Below, piece after piece: positions 16,804 to 25,214 of a stretch of DNA of 41,102 nt (positions within the stretch are counted from its first letter, which is position 1; the number at the start of each line of letters is the position of its first letter). The stretch comes from Oscillospiraceae bacterium (GTDB lineage Bacteria; Bacillota; Clostridia; UBA1381; UMGS1253). The notes below the pieces were generated by a model. It did not search any database, was not told the DNA's origin, and worked only from the letters and a program-made list of their open reading frames with translations. A program made the translations under genes and the position numbers. The stretch is taken from positions 1 to 41,102 of the forward strand of contig SVKA01000015.1 in assembly GCA_015068725.1 (NCBI GenBank), written 5' to 3'.

Positions 16804-17415
16804 ATGAAAAAAGGATTAATAACCCAAAAAAATATACTCTGTGCAGCAGAAGAGGTTTTTTCTGAAAAAGGTCTTTTCGGTGCGCGTGTTGATGAAATCT
16901 CAGAGCGTGCCGGATGCAACAAGCGAATGATTTATGCACATTTTGGCAGCAAAGAAGGTTTATATACCGCGGTATTAAACAATGTGTATCGCAAGCTTTC
17001 CATAACAGAAGAAAATCTTTTGTCAGAATCGTTATCCCCTGCTGACGCTGTATCTTTATATATAAAGCTTTTGTTTAACTTTTTAAAGGATAATCCCACT
17101 TTCGTTAAAATGGTTATGTGGGAAAATCTCAACGAAGCAAAATATATGAGAATGTCAGGTGCATCAGATTTAAAAAATGTATCCGTCAAAGTATTGGAAA
17201 ACATACTTAAACAAGGTGTTCAACAAGGCGTTTTTAAATCGGATATAAACATAAAGGAAATTATTATATCTATTAATATGTTTTGTTTTTCTTGTTTTTC
17301 GAACGTTTATACTATGACCGATATAATGAATATTGATTTCTTTAATGCACAAGAATTAGAGCTTCGATTGGCTACTATTACAGATATGATTTTAAGTTAT
17401 ATCTTAAAACAGTAA
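16804..17415 (+). CDS. TetR/AcrR-family transcriptional regulator
   Basis: A 203-residue regulator. The N-terminal helix-turn-helix spans about 8-52: NILCAAEEVFSEKGLFGARV, then DEISERAGCNKRMIYAHFGS, then KEGLYTAVLNN. The C-terminal ligand-binding domain is helical and not assignable to a ligand. It starts 8 nt after malic enzyme with no good Shine-Dalgarno, so it likely depends on translational coupling. It sits between two copies of a 22-bp palindrome placed over two promoters. The simplest inference is that it represses both its own transcript and the downstream operon until an unknown metabolite binds. Confidence 0.9.
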   Translation: MKKGLITQKNILCAAEEVFSEKGLFGARVDEISERAGCNKRMIYAHFGSKEGLYTAVLNNVYRKLSITEENLLSESLSPADAVSLYIKLLFNFLKDNPTFVKMVMWENLNEAKYMRMSGASDLKNVSVKVLENILKQGVQQGVFKSDINIKEIIISINMFCFSCFSNVYTMTDIMNIDFFNAQELELRLATITDMILSYILKQ

Positions 17416-17443
17416 TAATATACATTTTTGCATCTGAAATATG

Positions 17444-17472
17444 TTGACTTTTAGAGTGTGATATGGTATATT
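17444..17472 (+). promoter_or_regulatory. Promoter of the six-gene catabolic operon
   Basis: TTGACT (17444-17449) and TATATT (17467-17472) are separated by 17 bp. The -10 region and the downstream operator match the malic enzyme promoter nearly base for base. Confidence 0.8.
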
Positions 17473-17479
17473 ATCCTTA

Positions 17480-17501
17480 AAAGTAACCAAACGATTACTT
17501 T
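17480..17501. promoter_or_regulatory. TetR-type operator O2
   Basis: The same 22-bp palindrome as O1 with one substitution, at the same distance (7 bp) after the -10 box. The symmetric arms extend one base further on each side here than in O1. Confidence 0.75.
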
Positions 17502-17554
17502 TTGTGCAAAGTATTATTAAAATGTATTTACACTATAAAAAGGAGAGGTTAGAA

Positions 17555-18313
17555 ATGATAACAAAAAAAGTAGTAAATTTACCGGTAAAAATTTTTGATA
17601 CCCGCGAAGAAATGGGTGTTGATTCGGCAAAGCGCGTTGCAGAGGTTATAAATGCTGCAATAGCTGAAAAAGGTGTGGCAAACGTTGTTTTTGCTGCAGC
17701 TCCTTCACAGGATGATATGTTAAAAAGTCTTTTGGAGCAGGATATTGACTGGTCAAAGGTTCGTGCTTTCCATCAGGATGAGTACATAGGTATAGCTGAT
17801 GATGAACCCGCTGGTTTTGGTAATTTCTTAGACCGCGCAATATTTAAAAAGGTAAACTTTAAAGAGATACATTATCTTCGTTGCGACGCTGATAAAGCTG
17901 AAGAAAAGTGTGCAGAATACACAAAACTGCTTACAGATTACCCCATCGATATGATTTTGCTTGGCATTGGCGAAAATGGCCATCTTGCATTCAATGACCC
18001 GGCTGTCGCTGATTTTGAAGACCCCAAAAAGATTAAGATTGTTGAGCTTGACGACGTATGCCGTCAGCAGCAGGTTAATGATGGTTGCTTTGCCACACTC
18101 AATGACGTTCCAAAGCAGGCAATGAGTCTTACTATGTCATTTATTATGTCTGTTCCCCATGCAGTATGTGTTGTTCCTACAATTCGTAAGGCAAACGCTG
18201 TATACAATGCTCTTAATGGTCCTGTAACTACTGCTTGTCCTGCAAGCATACTCAGAAACCATAACGACGCAATTCTCTATCTTGATAAAGACAGCGCATC
18301 AAAAATACTTTAA
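17555..18313 (+). CDS. Glucosamine-6-phosphate deaminase-like (NagB family) protein
   Basis: A 252-residue NagB/6-phosphogluconolactonase-fold protein. FHQDEYIG near 73-80 and LGIGENGHLAFNDP near 136-149 match the NagB active site, and the C-terminal CPASILRNHNDAILYLD fits this family. The nearby variant motifs (ENGHLAFNDP with a DFEDP tail, and CRQQQV) belong to a subgroup whose true substrate is uncertain. Deamination or isomerisation of a sugar phosphate is likely, but no amino-sugar gene is beside it. The ATG at 17555 has AAGGAGAGG. It is first in the TetR-controlled operon, 19 nt before the hydrolase gene. Confidence 0.82.
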   Translation: MITKKVVNLPVKIFDTREEMGVDSAKRVAEVINAAIAEKGVANVVFAAAPSQDDMLKSLLEQDIDWSKVRAFHQDEYIGIADDEPAGFGNFLDRAIFKKVNFKEIHYLRCDADKAEEKCAEYTKLLTDYPIDMILLGIGENGHLAFNDPAVADFEDPKKIKIVELDDVCRQQQVNDGCFATLNDVPKQAMSLTMSFIMSVPHAVCVVPTIRKANAVYNALNGPVTTACPASILRNHNDAILYLDKDSASKIL

Positions 18314-18332
18314 TCTACGCGAGGTACAAGGT

Positions 18333-19064
18333 ATGGAAATGTTCAAAATGACCGTAGATGAGATATGCTCGCTCGATCCCGAGCTTGCAATAATACCCGT
18401 TGGCTCTATTGAACAGCACGGACCTCATCTGCCAATAATGACTGATTGGGCTATTGCGACAGAGCTTGGCAAACGCATTTCTGAAAAGATGGGTGCGTTT
18501 TTACTGCCCGCTCTCCCCATTTCAACTTGTCGTGAGCATATGGGGAAAAAAGGCTCTGTATGGATGGAACCTACAACCTTTTATCAAATGATGCACGATA
18601 TTGTAATGAGTCTTAAAGCTCAGGGCTTCAAGCGTGTAGGAATTTTAACAACTCATGGCGGAATTTTTGTTACAACTCCGCTTGTGAGAGATTTGAATGC
18701 AAAGTTCCAACCCGATTTACAGGTTGCACTTGTAACATATGACTCGTTTAAAATAGAAGGTATAATGGAAAGCCAAGGACTTCACGCCGATGAAACAGAA
18801 ACATCAGAAATATTGGCAATTGCGCCCGAAACCGTACATATGGACAAGGCTGCAGATTTTGTTCCTGATGTTCCGAGATCATACCTTAATTATGGCAGTA
18901 TTTTCCGTGCAAGTCCAACAGGTGTTTGGGGTGAACCAACGAAGGCAACTGCCCAAAAAGGTGAGCGTTTCCTTGAAGAGTTTTCAAATATGGCAGTAGA
19001 GGAGTTTAACAAAGCATTTGATTATATGACCAATAAAGAAAAGTTTGGTTATAGTAATTTTTAA
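18333..19064 (+). CDS. Creatininase-family hydrolase
   Basis: A 243-residue metal-dependent hydrolase of the creatininase family. PVGSIEQHGPHLPIMTD near 22-38 supplies the glutamate, histidine and aspartate ligands. ILTTHGGIFVTTPLVRDLN near 104 and HADETETSEIL near 151 complete the active site. The family includes creatinine amidohydrolase and ring-opening hydrolases such as 3-dehydro-scyllo-inosose hydrolase of inositol catabolism. The neighbouring dehydrogenases favour a ring-opening carbohydrate role, though this is inference. I chose the ATG at 18333, 8 nt after GAGG; the longer frame starting at 18282 overlaps the previous gene. Confidence 0.85.
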   Translation: MEMFKMTVDEICSLDPELAIIPVGSIEQHGPHLPIMTDWAIATELGKRISEKMGAFLLPALPISTCREHMGKKGSVWMEPTTFYQMMHDIVMSLKAQGFKRVGILTTHGGIFVTTPLVRDLNAKFQPDLQVALVTYDSFKIEGIMESQGLHADETETSEILAIAPETVHMDKAADFVPDVPRSYLNYGSIFRASPTGVWGEPTKATAQKGERFLEEFSNMAVEEFNKAFDYMTNKEKFGYSNF

Positions 19065-19085
19065 TTAAAGCAAGGAGAAGAGATC

Positions 19086-20156
19086 ATGAAAAAATTAAAA
19101 GTACTTTTAATTGGCGCTGCTTTTTCGGCAGATTTACACTCTGACGGATACAGCAGAATTTTAGACAAGGTTGACATTGTAGGTATTTGCGACAAAAACC
19201 TCGATGCAATAAAATCATTGGCTGACAGATATGGTTTTACTGGCTACACAGCATATGACAATTATGATGACGCTATCAAAAACTGCGATTGCGATGTAGT
19301 TGACATTTGTATGCCGAACTTTCTTCATCATGACGTAGCTATAAAGGCAATGAACGCAGGACATGACATTATATGCGAAAAGCCCCTTGCTACAACTGTT
19401 GAGGATGCTTATGATATGGTAAAAACCGCAAAAGACCTTGGTAAGCATATTTATTATGCAGAAGACTGGCTCTTTGCACCGGCTTTCAGAAAGGCAGTAT
19501 CTATAATCGAGAGCGGTCAGCTCGGTAAAATGCTCTACGTAAGAGCAAGAGAGTGCCACAGTGGTTCACACAGCCCGTTTGCACAGACTATCAAGTACTG
19601 TGGTGGCGGTTGTATGGTTCACCTTGGTGTTCACCCTGTTGCATTTATGCTTGCTATGAAGGATAATAAATGGTCCGAGCTTGCAGCTATGACATCAGGC
19701 GGTGGCGAAAACAATATCATTCATCAGAAGATGGAAGGTGAAGACTGGGCAGGTGCATTTATGCGCTTTGATGACGGAACCTATGCTACACTTGAAGCTA
19801 ACTACGTTACTGTTGGCGGTATGGAGGATATCCTTGACGTTTACTGTGAAAAAGGTACAATTCACGTTGACCTTTCGTTCCAGGGACCTGTAAAGGTATT
19901 TTCAATCCCCGGCCTTGACTATACAATTGAAAAGGCAGAGGTTACAACAGGTTGGGCTAACGTTGCCGTAGATGAAAAGTATCAGCTTGGATACTGCGGA
20001 GAGATAAACCATTTCGTAGACTGCGCTCTTGCAGGCAAGGACGCTCAGGTTGGTCTTCGAGGTGTAGACGGTTATGAAACACTTAAGGTTATAAACCTTA
20101 TTTATAAAGCTTCGAAAGAAGGAAAGAACATCAAAAATACCGGTGAGGAAGTGTAA
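19086..20156 (+). CDS. Gfo/Idh/MocA-family oxidoreductase
   Basis: A 356-residue NAD(P)-dependent dehydrogenase. The N-terminal Rossmann domain begins LKVLLIGAAFSADLHSDGY. The family hallmark EKPLA is near residue 99, within DIICEKPLATTVEDA. The C-terminal half carries GGGCMVHLGVHPVAFML near 176, with the catalytic histidine region. The dinucleotide loop is GAAFSA rather than the usual GxGxxG, which is odd. Inositol 2-dehydrogenase and 3-keto-sugar-forming enzymes share this fold, but I cannot assign the substrate. The ATG has AAGGAG. It overlaps or abuts neither neighbour and lies within the operon. Confidence 0.88.
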   Translation: MKKLKVLLIGAAFSADLHSDGYSRILDKVDIVGICDKNLDAIKSLADRYGFTGYTAYDNYDDAIKNCDCDVVDICMPNFLHHDVAIKAMNAGHDIICEKPLATTVEDAYDMVKTAKDLGKHIYYAEDWLFAPAFRKAVSIIESGQLGKMLYVRARECHSGSHSPFAQTIKYCGGGCMVHLGVHPVAFMLAMKDNKWSELAAMTSGGGENNIIHQKMEGEDWAGAFMRFDDGTYATLEANYVTVGGMEDILDVYCEKGTIHVDLSFQGPVKVFSIPGLDYTIEKAEVTTGWANVAVDEKYQLGYCGEINHFVDCALAGKDAQVGLRGVDGYETLKVINLIYKASKEGKNIKNTGEEV

Positions 20157-20160
20157 ATTT

Positions 20161-22737
20161 ATGAACAAAAAACCAGTAGATATACAAATCCCCGTAACTA
20201 TCGGTGGTGTAACCTTTAAAAACCCGTTTTTCGTGGCATCGGGTCCTACTACAAAATCGGTTAAACAATTAGTAAGAATAGAGGAAACCGGTTGGGCTGC
20301 AGCTTCTATAAAGCTTAGCATAGACCCTGCTCCCTACATAAACAGAAAGCCGCGTTATTCCCTTTTTAAAGACAGAGATGCTTTGGCGTTTACTGCTGAA
20401 AAGCGTCTTACGTTCGAAGAAGGCTTAAAGCTTATTCGTGATGCAAAACCGAAACTTCACGACCTCAAGCTTATGGCAAATATTACCTATGCCGGTGATG
20501 ATGGTGTTTCCGGTTGGGTAAATATGGCTAAGAAGTTTGAAGAAGCCGGTGCAGATGTTATCGAGCTTAATATGTGTTGCCCAAATATGAGCTACAATAT
20601 GGAAATGACAAGCGGCGGTAAAGAAACCGGCAAAAAGCAGACTGGTGCAAGTATGGGTCAGCAGGCTGAAATTGCTGCAGAAATTGCAAAAGCTGTAAAA
20701 GAAGCAATATCTATCCCTCTCTTTGTAAAGCTTACTCCCGAGGGTGGTCAGATTGCAAAGGTAGCAAAAGCTCTTTATGAAGCAGGCGCAGATGCGGTTG
20801 GTGGCACAGGTAACAGACTTGGTATGCCTCCTATCGATATTGATGACCCAGGCAGTGCGTTTTATCATTTGCAAAAAGAGATTTCCATGGGTTGCCACTG
20901 CGGAAAATGGCTTAAACCTTTGGCTCAGCGCGATACATATGAAATCCGCAAGGTGTGCGGCATGGATGCTCCTATTATGGCAGCAGGCGGTATCACGAAC
21001 TGGCGCGATGCAGTTGAAATGATTCTTTGTGGTGGTAATCTTCTCGGTGTTTGCGCAGAAACGCTTATCTCCGGCTATGATATATGCAGACCTATGATTG
21101 AAGGTCTTGATAAGTATATGCAAGAGCACGGATACACAGACCTTTCGCAGATGCGAGGACTTGTTGTTCCGCAGGTGCGCACTGCAAATGATGTAACTAT
21201 CTTTGCAGGATATGCAAAAATCAAAGAGCCTAACCTTAGTGCTCCATGTAAGAGTGCATGTCCCCACCATGTTCCTACTCAGGCATATATTCAAAAGATT
21301 GCCAAGGGCGAATACAAAGAGGCATATGATCTTATAACAGGCAAAAACCCTCTCCAGAGCATTTGTTCGTTTGTATGTAATCATCCTTGCGAAGATGCAT
21401 GTATAAGAGGTGGATATGACTCCCCTGTTAAAATTCGTCAGTTGAAGAGATTTGTTCTCGAATACGGTAAGGCACAAGGCTGGACTCCCGCATGGGCAAA
21501 AGCAGATTTTAACGGACACAAGGTAGCTGTTATCGGTGCAGGTCCTGCAGGTCTTTCGTGTGCTTCCGAGCTTAGAAAAGCCGGCTATGACGTTACTGTA
21601 TTTGAAAAAGAAGAGTCAGCAGGCGGATTAATCAGATTCGGTATACCGGATTATGTTATGAAGAAGGATATCTTGGACGAAGAGATAAACTTCCTTGCTG
21701 AAAATGGCGTAAAATTCGAGTTTGGCAAAGAGCTTGGAAAAGATATCACATTAGATAGCATTAAAGCTCTTGGATATGAGGCTGTTTTTGCAGCTATCGG
21801 CACAGGTAAAAAAATAGCAAGCAACATCGAAGGTGCAGACATTGCATTGGATGCTTTGGATTTCCTTAAAGACATTTCTCTTGGTAAAAATACATCTTTG
21901 GAAGGCGATGTTGTAGTTATCGGCAAAGGCTTTGCTGCGATGGACAGTGCAAGAAGTGCTGCTCGTCTTGGTGCAAGCCATGTAACTTTGGTTTGGACAG
22001 GTAATTATCCAAACAGATCATACGACGCTGATGCACTTGCACTTGCAAAAGAAGAAGGCATTGTACTTGTTGATAATGCATCTGTAAAATCTGTATCGGG
22101 CGATGCTGTAACAATCGATTGTGGCGGAACTAATATGACTATCCCCTGCGGCAAGGTTATTATAGCAAACGAATATGAAGCAGATGCAAGCGTACTTGCC
22201 GGAGCCGAAACAAAGAATGGCTTTATAAAGATTGCAAACGCAAGAACAAACATAGACGGACTCTACTGTGGCGGAAACGCAGTTCGCTCTGCAAACGTTA
22301 TTACTGCTATTGCTGCAGGTAAAAACGCTGCTGCAGTTATTGACAGCGACATAAGAGGCGAAGAAGCTACACTTGAGGTGATTCCTTCTACAAAAACAGT
22401 TAACCCCGAAATCGTACGTGAAAGAACAGGTTATCTCAAAAAGGATAACAACGCTCTTAAGCTTAACGACGCAGCAGATGTAAGAAGCGAAAGCTTTGAA
22501 ATGTACGAAAGAGTAATGACAGAAGAAGAAGCACAAAAAGAAGCTTCAAGATGCTTAAATTGCGGCTGCGGCGAAGGATGTCAGCTTTGTAAAACAATTT
22601 GTACAGACTTTGCTCCCGAAATTATCGATGCAGATACTATGCATATAAGAAAAGAAGATTGCGTAGCTTGTGGAATGTGCTTTAACCGTTGTCCTAACGG
22701 AAATATTGAAATGGTTGATCTTGGATACACAGTATAA
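20161..22737 (+). CDS. PreA-PreT-ferredoxin fusion flavoprotein (dihydropyrimidine dehydrogenase-like)
   Basis: An 858-residue fusion. Residues about 8-330 form a dihydroorotate-dehydrogenase-like barrel (PVTIGGVTFKNPFFVASGPT, IELNMCCPNMS, IMAAGGITNWRDAV). Residues 363-414 hold a GltD-type cluster of cysteines (363, 367, 402, 406, 410, 414). An FAD loop AVIGAGPAGLSCASEL begins near 456 and a second dinucleotide loop VVVIGKGFAAMDSA near 584. The C-terminus has CLNCGCGEGCQLCKTIC (798-814) and a ferredoxin motif CVACGMCFNRCP (834-845). Eukaryotic dihydropyrimidine dehydrogenase has similar modules with the barrel after the GltD part; here the barrel comes first. It should move electrons between NAD(P)H and a bound substrate at FMN. 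The substrate is unknown. The ATG at 20161 has GAGGAAG upstream. Confidence 0.87.
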   Translation: MNKKPVDIQIPVTIGGVTFKNPFFVASGPTTKSVKQLVRIEETGWAAASIKLSIDPAPYINRKPRYSLFKDRDALAFTAEKRLTFEEGLKLIRDAKPKLHDLKLMANITYAGDDGVSGWVNMAKKFEEAGADVIELNMCCPNMSYNMEMTSGGKETGKKQTGASMGQQAEIAAEIAKAVKEAISIPLFVKLTPEGGQIAKVAKALYEAGADAVGGTGNRLGMPPIDIDDPGSAFYHLQKEISMGCHCGKWLKPLAQRDTYEIRKVCGMDAPIMAAGGITNWRDAVEMILCGGNLLGVCAETLISGYDICRPMIEGLDKYMQEHGYTDLSQMRGLVVPQVRTANDVTIFAGYAKIKEPNLSAPCKSACPHHVPTQAYIQKIAKGEYKEAYDLITGKNPLQSICSFVCNHPCEDACIRGGYDSPVKIRQLKRFVLEYGKAQGWTPAWAKADFNGHKVAVIGAGPAGLSCASELRKAGYDVTVFEKEESAGGLIRFGIPDYVMKKDILDEEINFLAENGVKFEFGKELGKDITLDSIKALGYEAVFAAIGTGKKIASNIEGADIALDALDFLKDISLGKNTSLEGDVVVIGKGFAAMDSARSAARLGASHVTLVWTGNYPNRSYDADALALAKEEGIVLVDNASVKSVSGDAVTIDCGGTNMTIPCGKVIIANEYEADASVLAGAETKNGFIKIANARTNIDGLYCGGNAVRSANVITAIAAGKNAAAVIDSDIRGEEATLEVIPSTKTVNPEIVRERTGYLKKDNNALKLNDAADVRSESFEMYERVMTEEEAQKEASRCLNCGCGEGCQLCKTICTDFAPEIIDADTMHIRKEDCVACGMCFNRCPNGNIEMVDLGYTV

Positions 22738-22757
22738 TATATAAGGAGGAAATAAAA

Positions 22758-23576
22758 ATGTATACAGTTAATTTTGACATTTCAGGTCAGGTTGCTGCTA
22801 TAACAGGCGCAGGTGGCATAATTTGTGGCTGTTTGGCAAAAGAAATGGCAAAAAAAGGTGTTAAGGTGGCACTTCTCGATTTATTCGTAGATAATGCCCA
22901 GAAAATCGCAGACGAAATAGTTGCAGATGGTGGAGATGCTATCGCAGTAAAGGCAGATGTACTTAGTCGTGAGAGCCTTGAAGCTGCAAGAGATGAAATC
23001 ATTGCTAAATATGGCAAGATTGATATTCTTGTAAACGGTGCAGGCGGTAACAAACCTCAGGCAACAGTATCTAAGGATAAGGATTTCTTTAACTTGGATT
23101 TGGACGCATTCAAGTGGGTATTCGACCTCAATGTAACCGGTGCGGTACTTACTACTATGGTATTTGGTGAGCTTTTGGCAAAGCAGGGCTATGGTAATGT
23201 TATCAACATTGCATCAATGTCAAGCTATCACCCACTTACAAATACAGTTGCATATTGCGGTGCTAAAGCTGCTGTTGCAAACTTTACAGAATGGATGGCA
23301 ACACACTTTAACCAGAATTACAGCAATAATATCCGTGTTAATGCTATCGCCCCCGGTTTCCTACTCACAAACCAGAATCGTTACCTCTTAACAAACGAAG
23401 ATGGTTCTGCTACTGACAGAGGTCAGAGAGTTCTTGCTAAAACTCCTATGAACCGTTATGGTGAGCCAGTTGAAATGGCAGGCCCGGTTATCTTCCTTTG
23501 TTCAGAAGCAGCTTCGTTCATTAACGGTGCAGTACTCCCTGTTGACGGTGGTTTCTCATCATATTGGGGCGTATAA
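22758..23576 (+). CDS. SDR-family oxidoreductase, D-mannonate oxidoreductase-like
   Basis: A 272-residue short-chain dehydrogenase. TGAGGIICG near 16 is the cofactor loop. ILVNGAGGNKPQAT near 90, the catalytic serine in INIASMSSYHP near 150, and YCGAK (Y166, K170) form the active site. The segments VNAIAPGFLLTNQNR and PVDGGFSSYWGV resemble the SDR-type mannonate/fructuronate oxidoreductase group (YjmF-like). If true, it would reduce a keto-uronic acid or oxidise an aldonic acid, but substrate choice within SDRs is hard to infer. The ATG has AAGGAGG. It is fifth of six genes in the TetR-controlled operon. Confidence 0.87.
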   Translation: MYTVNFDISGQVAAITGAGGIICGCLAKEMAKKGVKVALLDLFVDNAQKIADEIVADGGDAIAVKADVLSRESLEAARDEIIAKYGKIDILVNGAGGNKPQATVSKDKDFFNLDLDAFKWVFDLNVTGAVLTTMVFGELLAKQGYGNVINIASMSSYHPLTNTVAYCGAKAAVANFTEWMATHFNQNYSNNIRVNAIAPGFLLTNQNRYLLTNEDGSATDRGQRVLAKTPMNRYGEPVEMAGPVIFLCSEAASFINGAVLPVDGGFSSYWGV

Positions 23577-23609
23577 AAAATACTTATATAGAAAGAAGAG
23601 GATTTTATT

Positions 23610-24701
23610 ATGCAATATCATCACGTCGATTATAAAAAGCTTGAAAAATTCTGTATAGAAGCTTTCAAGGGCTATGGTTTTAACGAAGAAGAAAGCAAAC
23701 AGATTACCGCAGTTCTTTTAGAGGCTGATTTGAGCGGTATCGAATCACATGGCGTACAGCGTATGATTCGTTATCACAAGGAAATTACAGGCGGTATGGT
23801 TAAAATCGATGCAAAACCCGAGGTAGTTTTTGAAACTCCCCTCTCCGCAGTAATTGAAGGTAATGACGCTATGGGACAGACACTTGGCGTAAATGCTATG
23901 CAAATGGCTATCGACAAGGCTAAAAAGTCCGGTTTTGGTATGGTTACAGTTCGTAACTCAAACCATTACGGTATTGCAGGTTACTATTCAAAAATGGCTG
24001 CAGCAGAAGGTCTTATTGGTATGTCAATGACAAACACCGAGGCTATTATGGTTCCTACTTTTGGTAAGCAGGCTATGCTTGGTACAAACCCAATCGCATT
24101 TGCAATGCCCGCAGATCCGGTACCTTACTCATTTGACGCAGCTACAACAGTTGTTCCGAGAGGCAAGCTTGAAGTTTATGTTAAGCGTGGAAATGGTCTT
24201 CCGATTGGTTGGGCGCTTGATGAAAACGGTCATGACAGCAACGAACCTGACAGAGTTTTGTCAAATATCATTAACAAAACAGGCGGTGGTATTCTTCCGC
24301 TTGGTGGTTCAGGCGATTTGACATCAGGTTATAAGGGCTATGGCTTTGCAATGCTTTGTGAAATTGCAACTGCTATCCTTTCGGGTGGTACAACATCAAA
24401 TTACATATACAAAACCCCGGGCAGATCAAATATCGCACAGTGCTACATCGCTTTGGATTATGGCATGTTCGGCGATAAGAAAGAAATTGAAGCTTCGCTT
24501 TCAAAATATCTTCAGGAAGTTCGTGATTCTGCAAAAGCAGAAGGCGCAGAGCGTATTTATATCCACGGCGAAAAAGAAGCCGAGGCAAGAAGCCGCGTTT
24601 TGTCTGAGGGTGTATATCTTAATGATAAGACTTATGACGAAATGAAGATGATAGCTGAATATACAGGTTCATCAGAGTTTCTTCCCGAGTATATTGACTA
24701 A
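23610..24701 (+). CDS. Malate/L-lactate dehydrogenase-type (Ldh family) oxidoreductase
   Basis: A 363-residue NAD(P)-dependent dehydrogenase of the LDH2/MDH2 family, which includes 2,3-diketo-L-gulonate reductase and ureidoglycolate dehydrogenase. ESHGVQRM near 45 and NSNHYGIAGYY near 116 hold the conserved histidines. GTNPIAFAMPAD near 151 and GYKGYGFAMLCE near 247 are also typical. The family acts on 2-hydroxy or 2-keto acids, which suits an operon dealing with sugar acids. The ATG follows AAGAGGA. It is the last gene of the operon and ends 20 nt before a perfect terminator. Confidence 0.88.
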   Translation: MQYHHVDYKKLEKFCIEAFKGYGFNEEESKQITAVLLEADLSGIESHGVQRMIRYHKEITGGMVKIDAKPEVVFETPLSAVIEGNDAMGQTLGVNAMQMAIDKAKKSGFGMVTVRNSNHYGIAGYYSKMAAAEGLIGMSMTNTEAIMVPTFGKQAMLGTNPIAFAMPADPVPYSFDAATTVVPRGKLEVYVKRGNGLPIGWALDENGHDSNEPDRVLSNIINKTGGGILPLGGSGDLTSGYKGYGFAMLCEIATAILSGGTTSNYIYKTPGRSNIAQCYIALDYGMFGDKKEIEASLSKYLQEVRDSAKAEGAERIYIHGEKEAEARSRVLSEGVYLNDKTYDEMKMIAEYTGSSEFLPEYID

Positions 24702-24720
24702 TTAAATACTACATACAAAA

Positions 24721-24749
24721 AATGAGAGCAAATTTGCTCTCATTTTTTT
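24721..24749. terminator. Bidirectional terminator between the catabolic operon and CYTH gene
   Basis: A perfect 24-bp palindrome (12-base arm AATGAGAGCAAA at 24721-24732) is followed by a T-run on the plus strand. On the minus strand a T-run also follows, so it can stop both converging transcripts. Confidence 0.9.
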
Positions 24750-24753
24750 GTTC

Positions 24754-25203
24754 TCATTTTTTAGCAAGATTGTGATTGGAATATTCTTTTTGATTTGTAA
24801 CCTCGTCGTCGATAAATTCGGGGATTTCGAACTCTTCATATTCACTTTCAAGCTCAATTTCTGCAAGTATCAAACCCTTGTTTTTACCCTCAAAAACATC
24901 TATCTCCCACTTTTTCCCTTTGTAAAAATAGATGTATCTTATTTTTTCAACCACTTCGTTATTGCATGCATTGTCTATCAAGTCAAGAGCATCCTGATAA
25001 GGAATTTCGTACTCAAATTCTCCCCTTGATACATCGCTTTTTCTGTATTTTATTGTTACATACGCTTTATCGTTGTAAATTCTTACTCTTACTGCTTTTT
25101 CGTTCGAGGAAAAAACATAACCCTGAATAATTTTCGCACACGATTCTGCTAAAGTTGTATCAAATGCTTCCACTAAAAATTTTCTTTCTATTTCTATGCC
25201 CAT
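24754..25203 (-). CDS. CYTH-domain protein (triphosphate tunnel metalloenzyme family)
   Basis: A 149-residue CYTH protein. The N-terminal IEIERKFLVE supplies the ExExK signature near residue 3-8. AVRVRIYNDKAYVTIKYR near 37 and WEIDVFEGKNKGLILAEIELE near 93-113 are the other barrel strands with basic and acidic residues. The family hydrolyses inorganic or thiamine triphosphate, or makes cAMP in class IV cyclases; short bacterial CYTH proteins are most often tripolyphosphatases. It lies downstream of serA past a terminator and probably depends on read-through. Confidence 0.85.
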   Translation of the reverse strand: MGIEIERKFLVEAFDTTLAESCAKIIQGYVFSSNEKAVRVRIYNDKAYVTIKYRKSDVSRGEFEYEIPYQDALDLIDNACNNEVVEKIRYIYFYKGKKWEIDVFEGKNKGLILAEIELESEYEEFEIPEFIDDEVTNQKEYSNHNLAKK

Positions 25204-25214
25204 AATAACCTCTC

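Noticed and set aside
19215-19559. 114-residue minus-strand open frame within the first Gfo/Idh gene
   Set aside because: It has no ribosome site and its composition matches the antisense of a real gene.
20425-21519. 364-residue open frame on the minus strand
   Set aside because: It lies wholly inside the PreA-PreT fusion gene, has no ribosome site or recognisable domain, and its Cys/His-rich, Ile/Phe-rich composition is that of a reverse-strand shadow.
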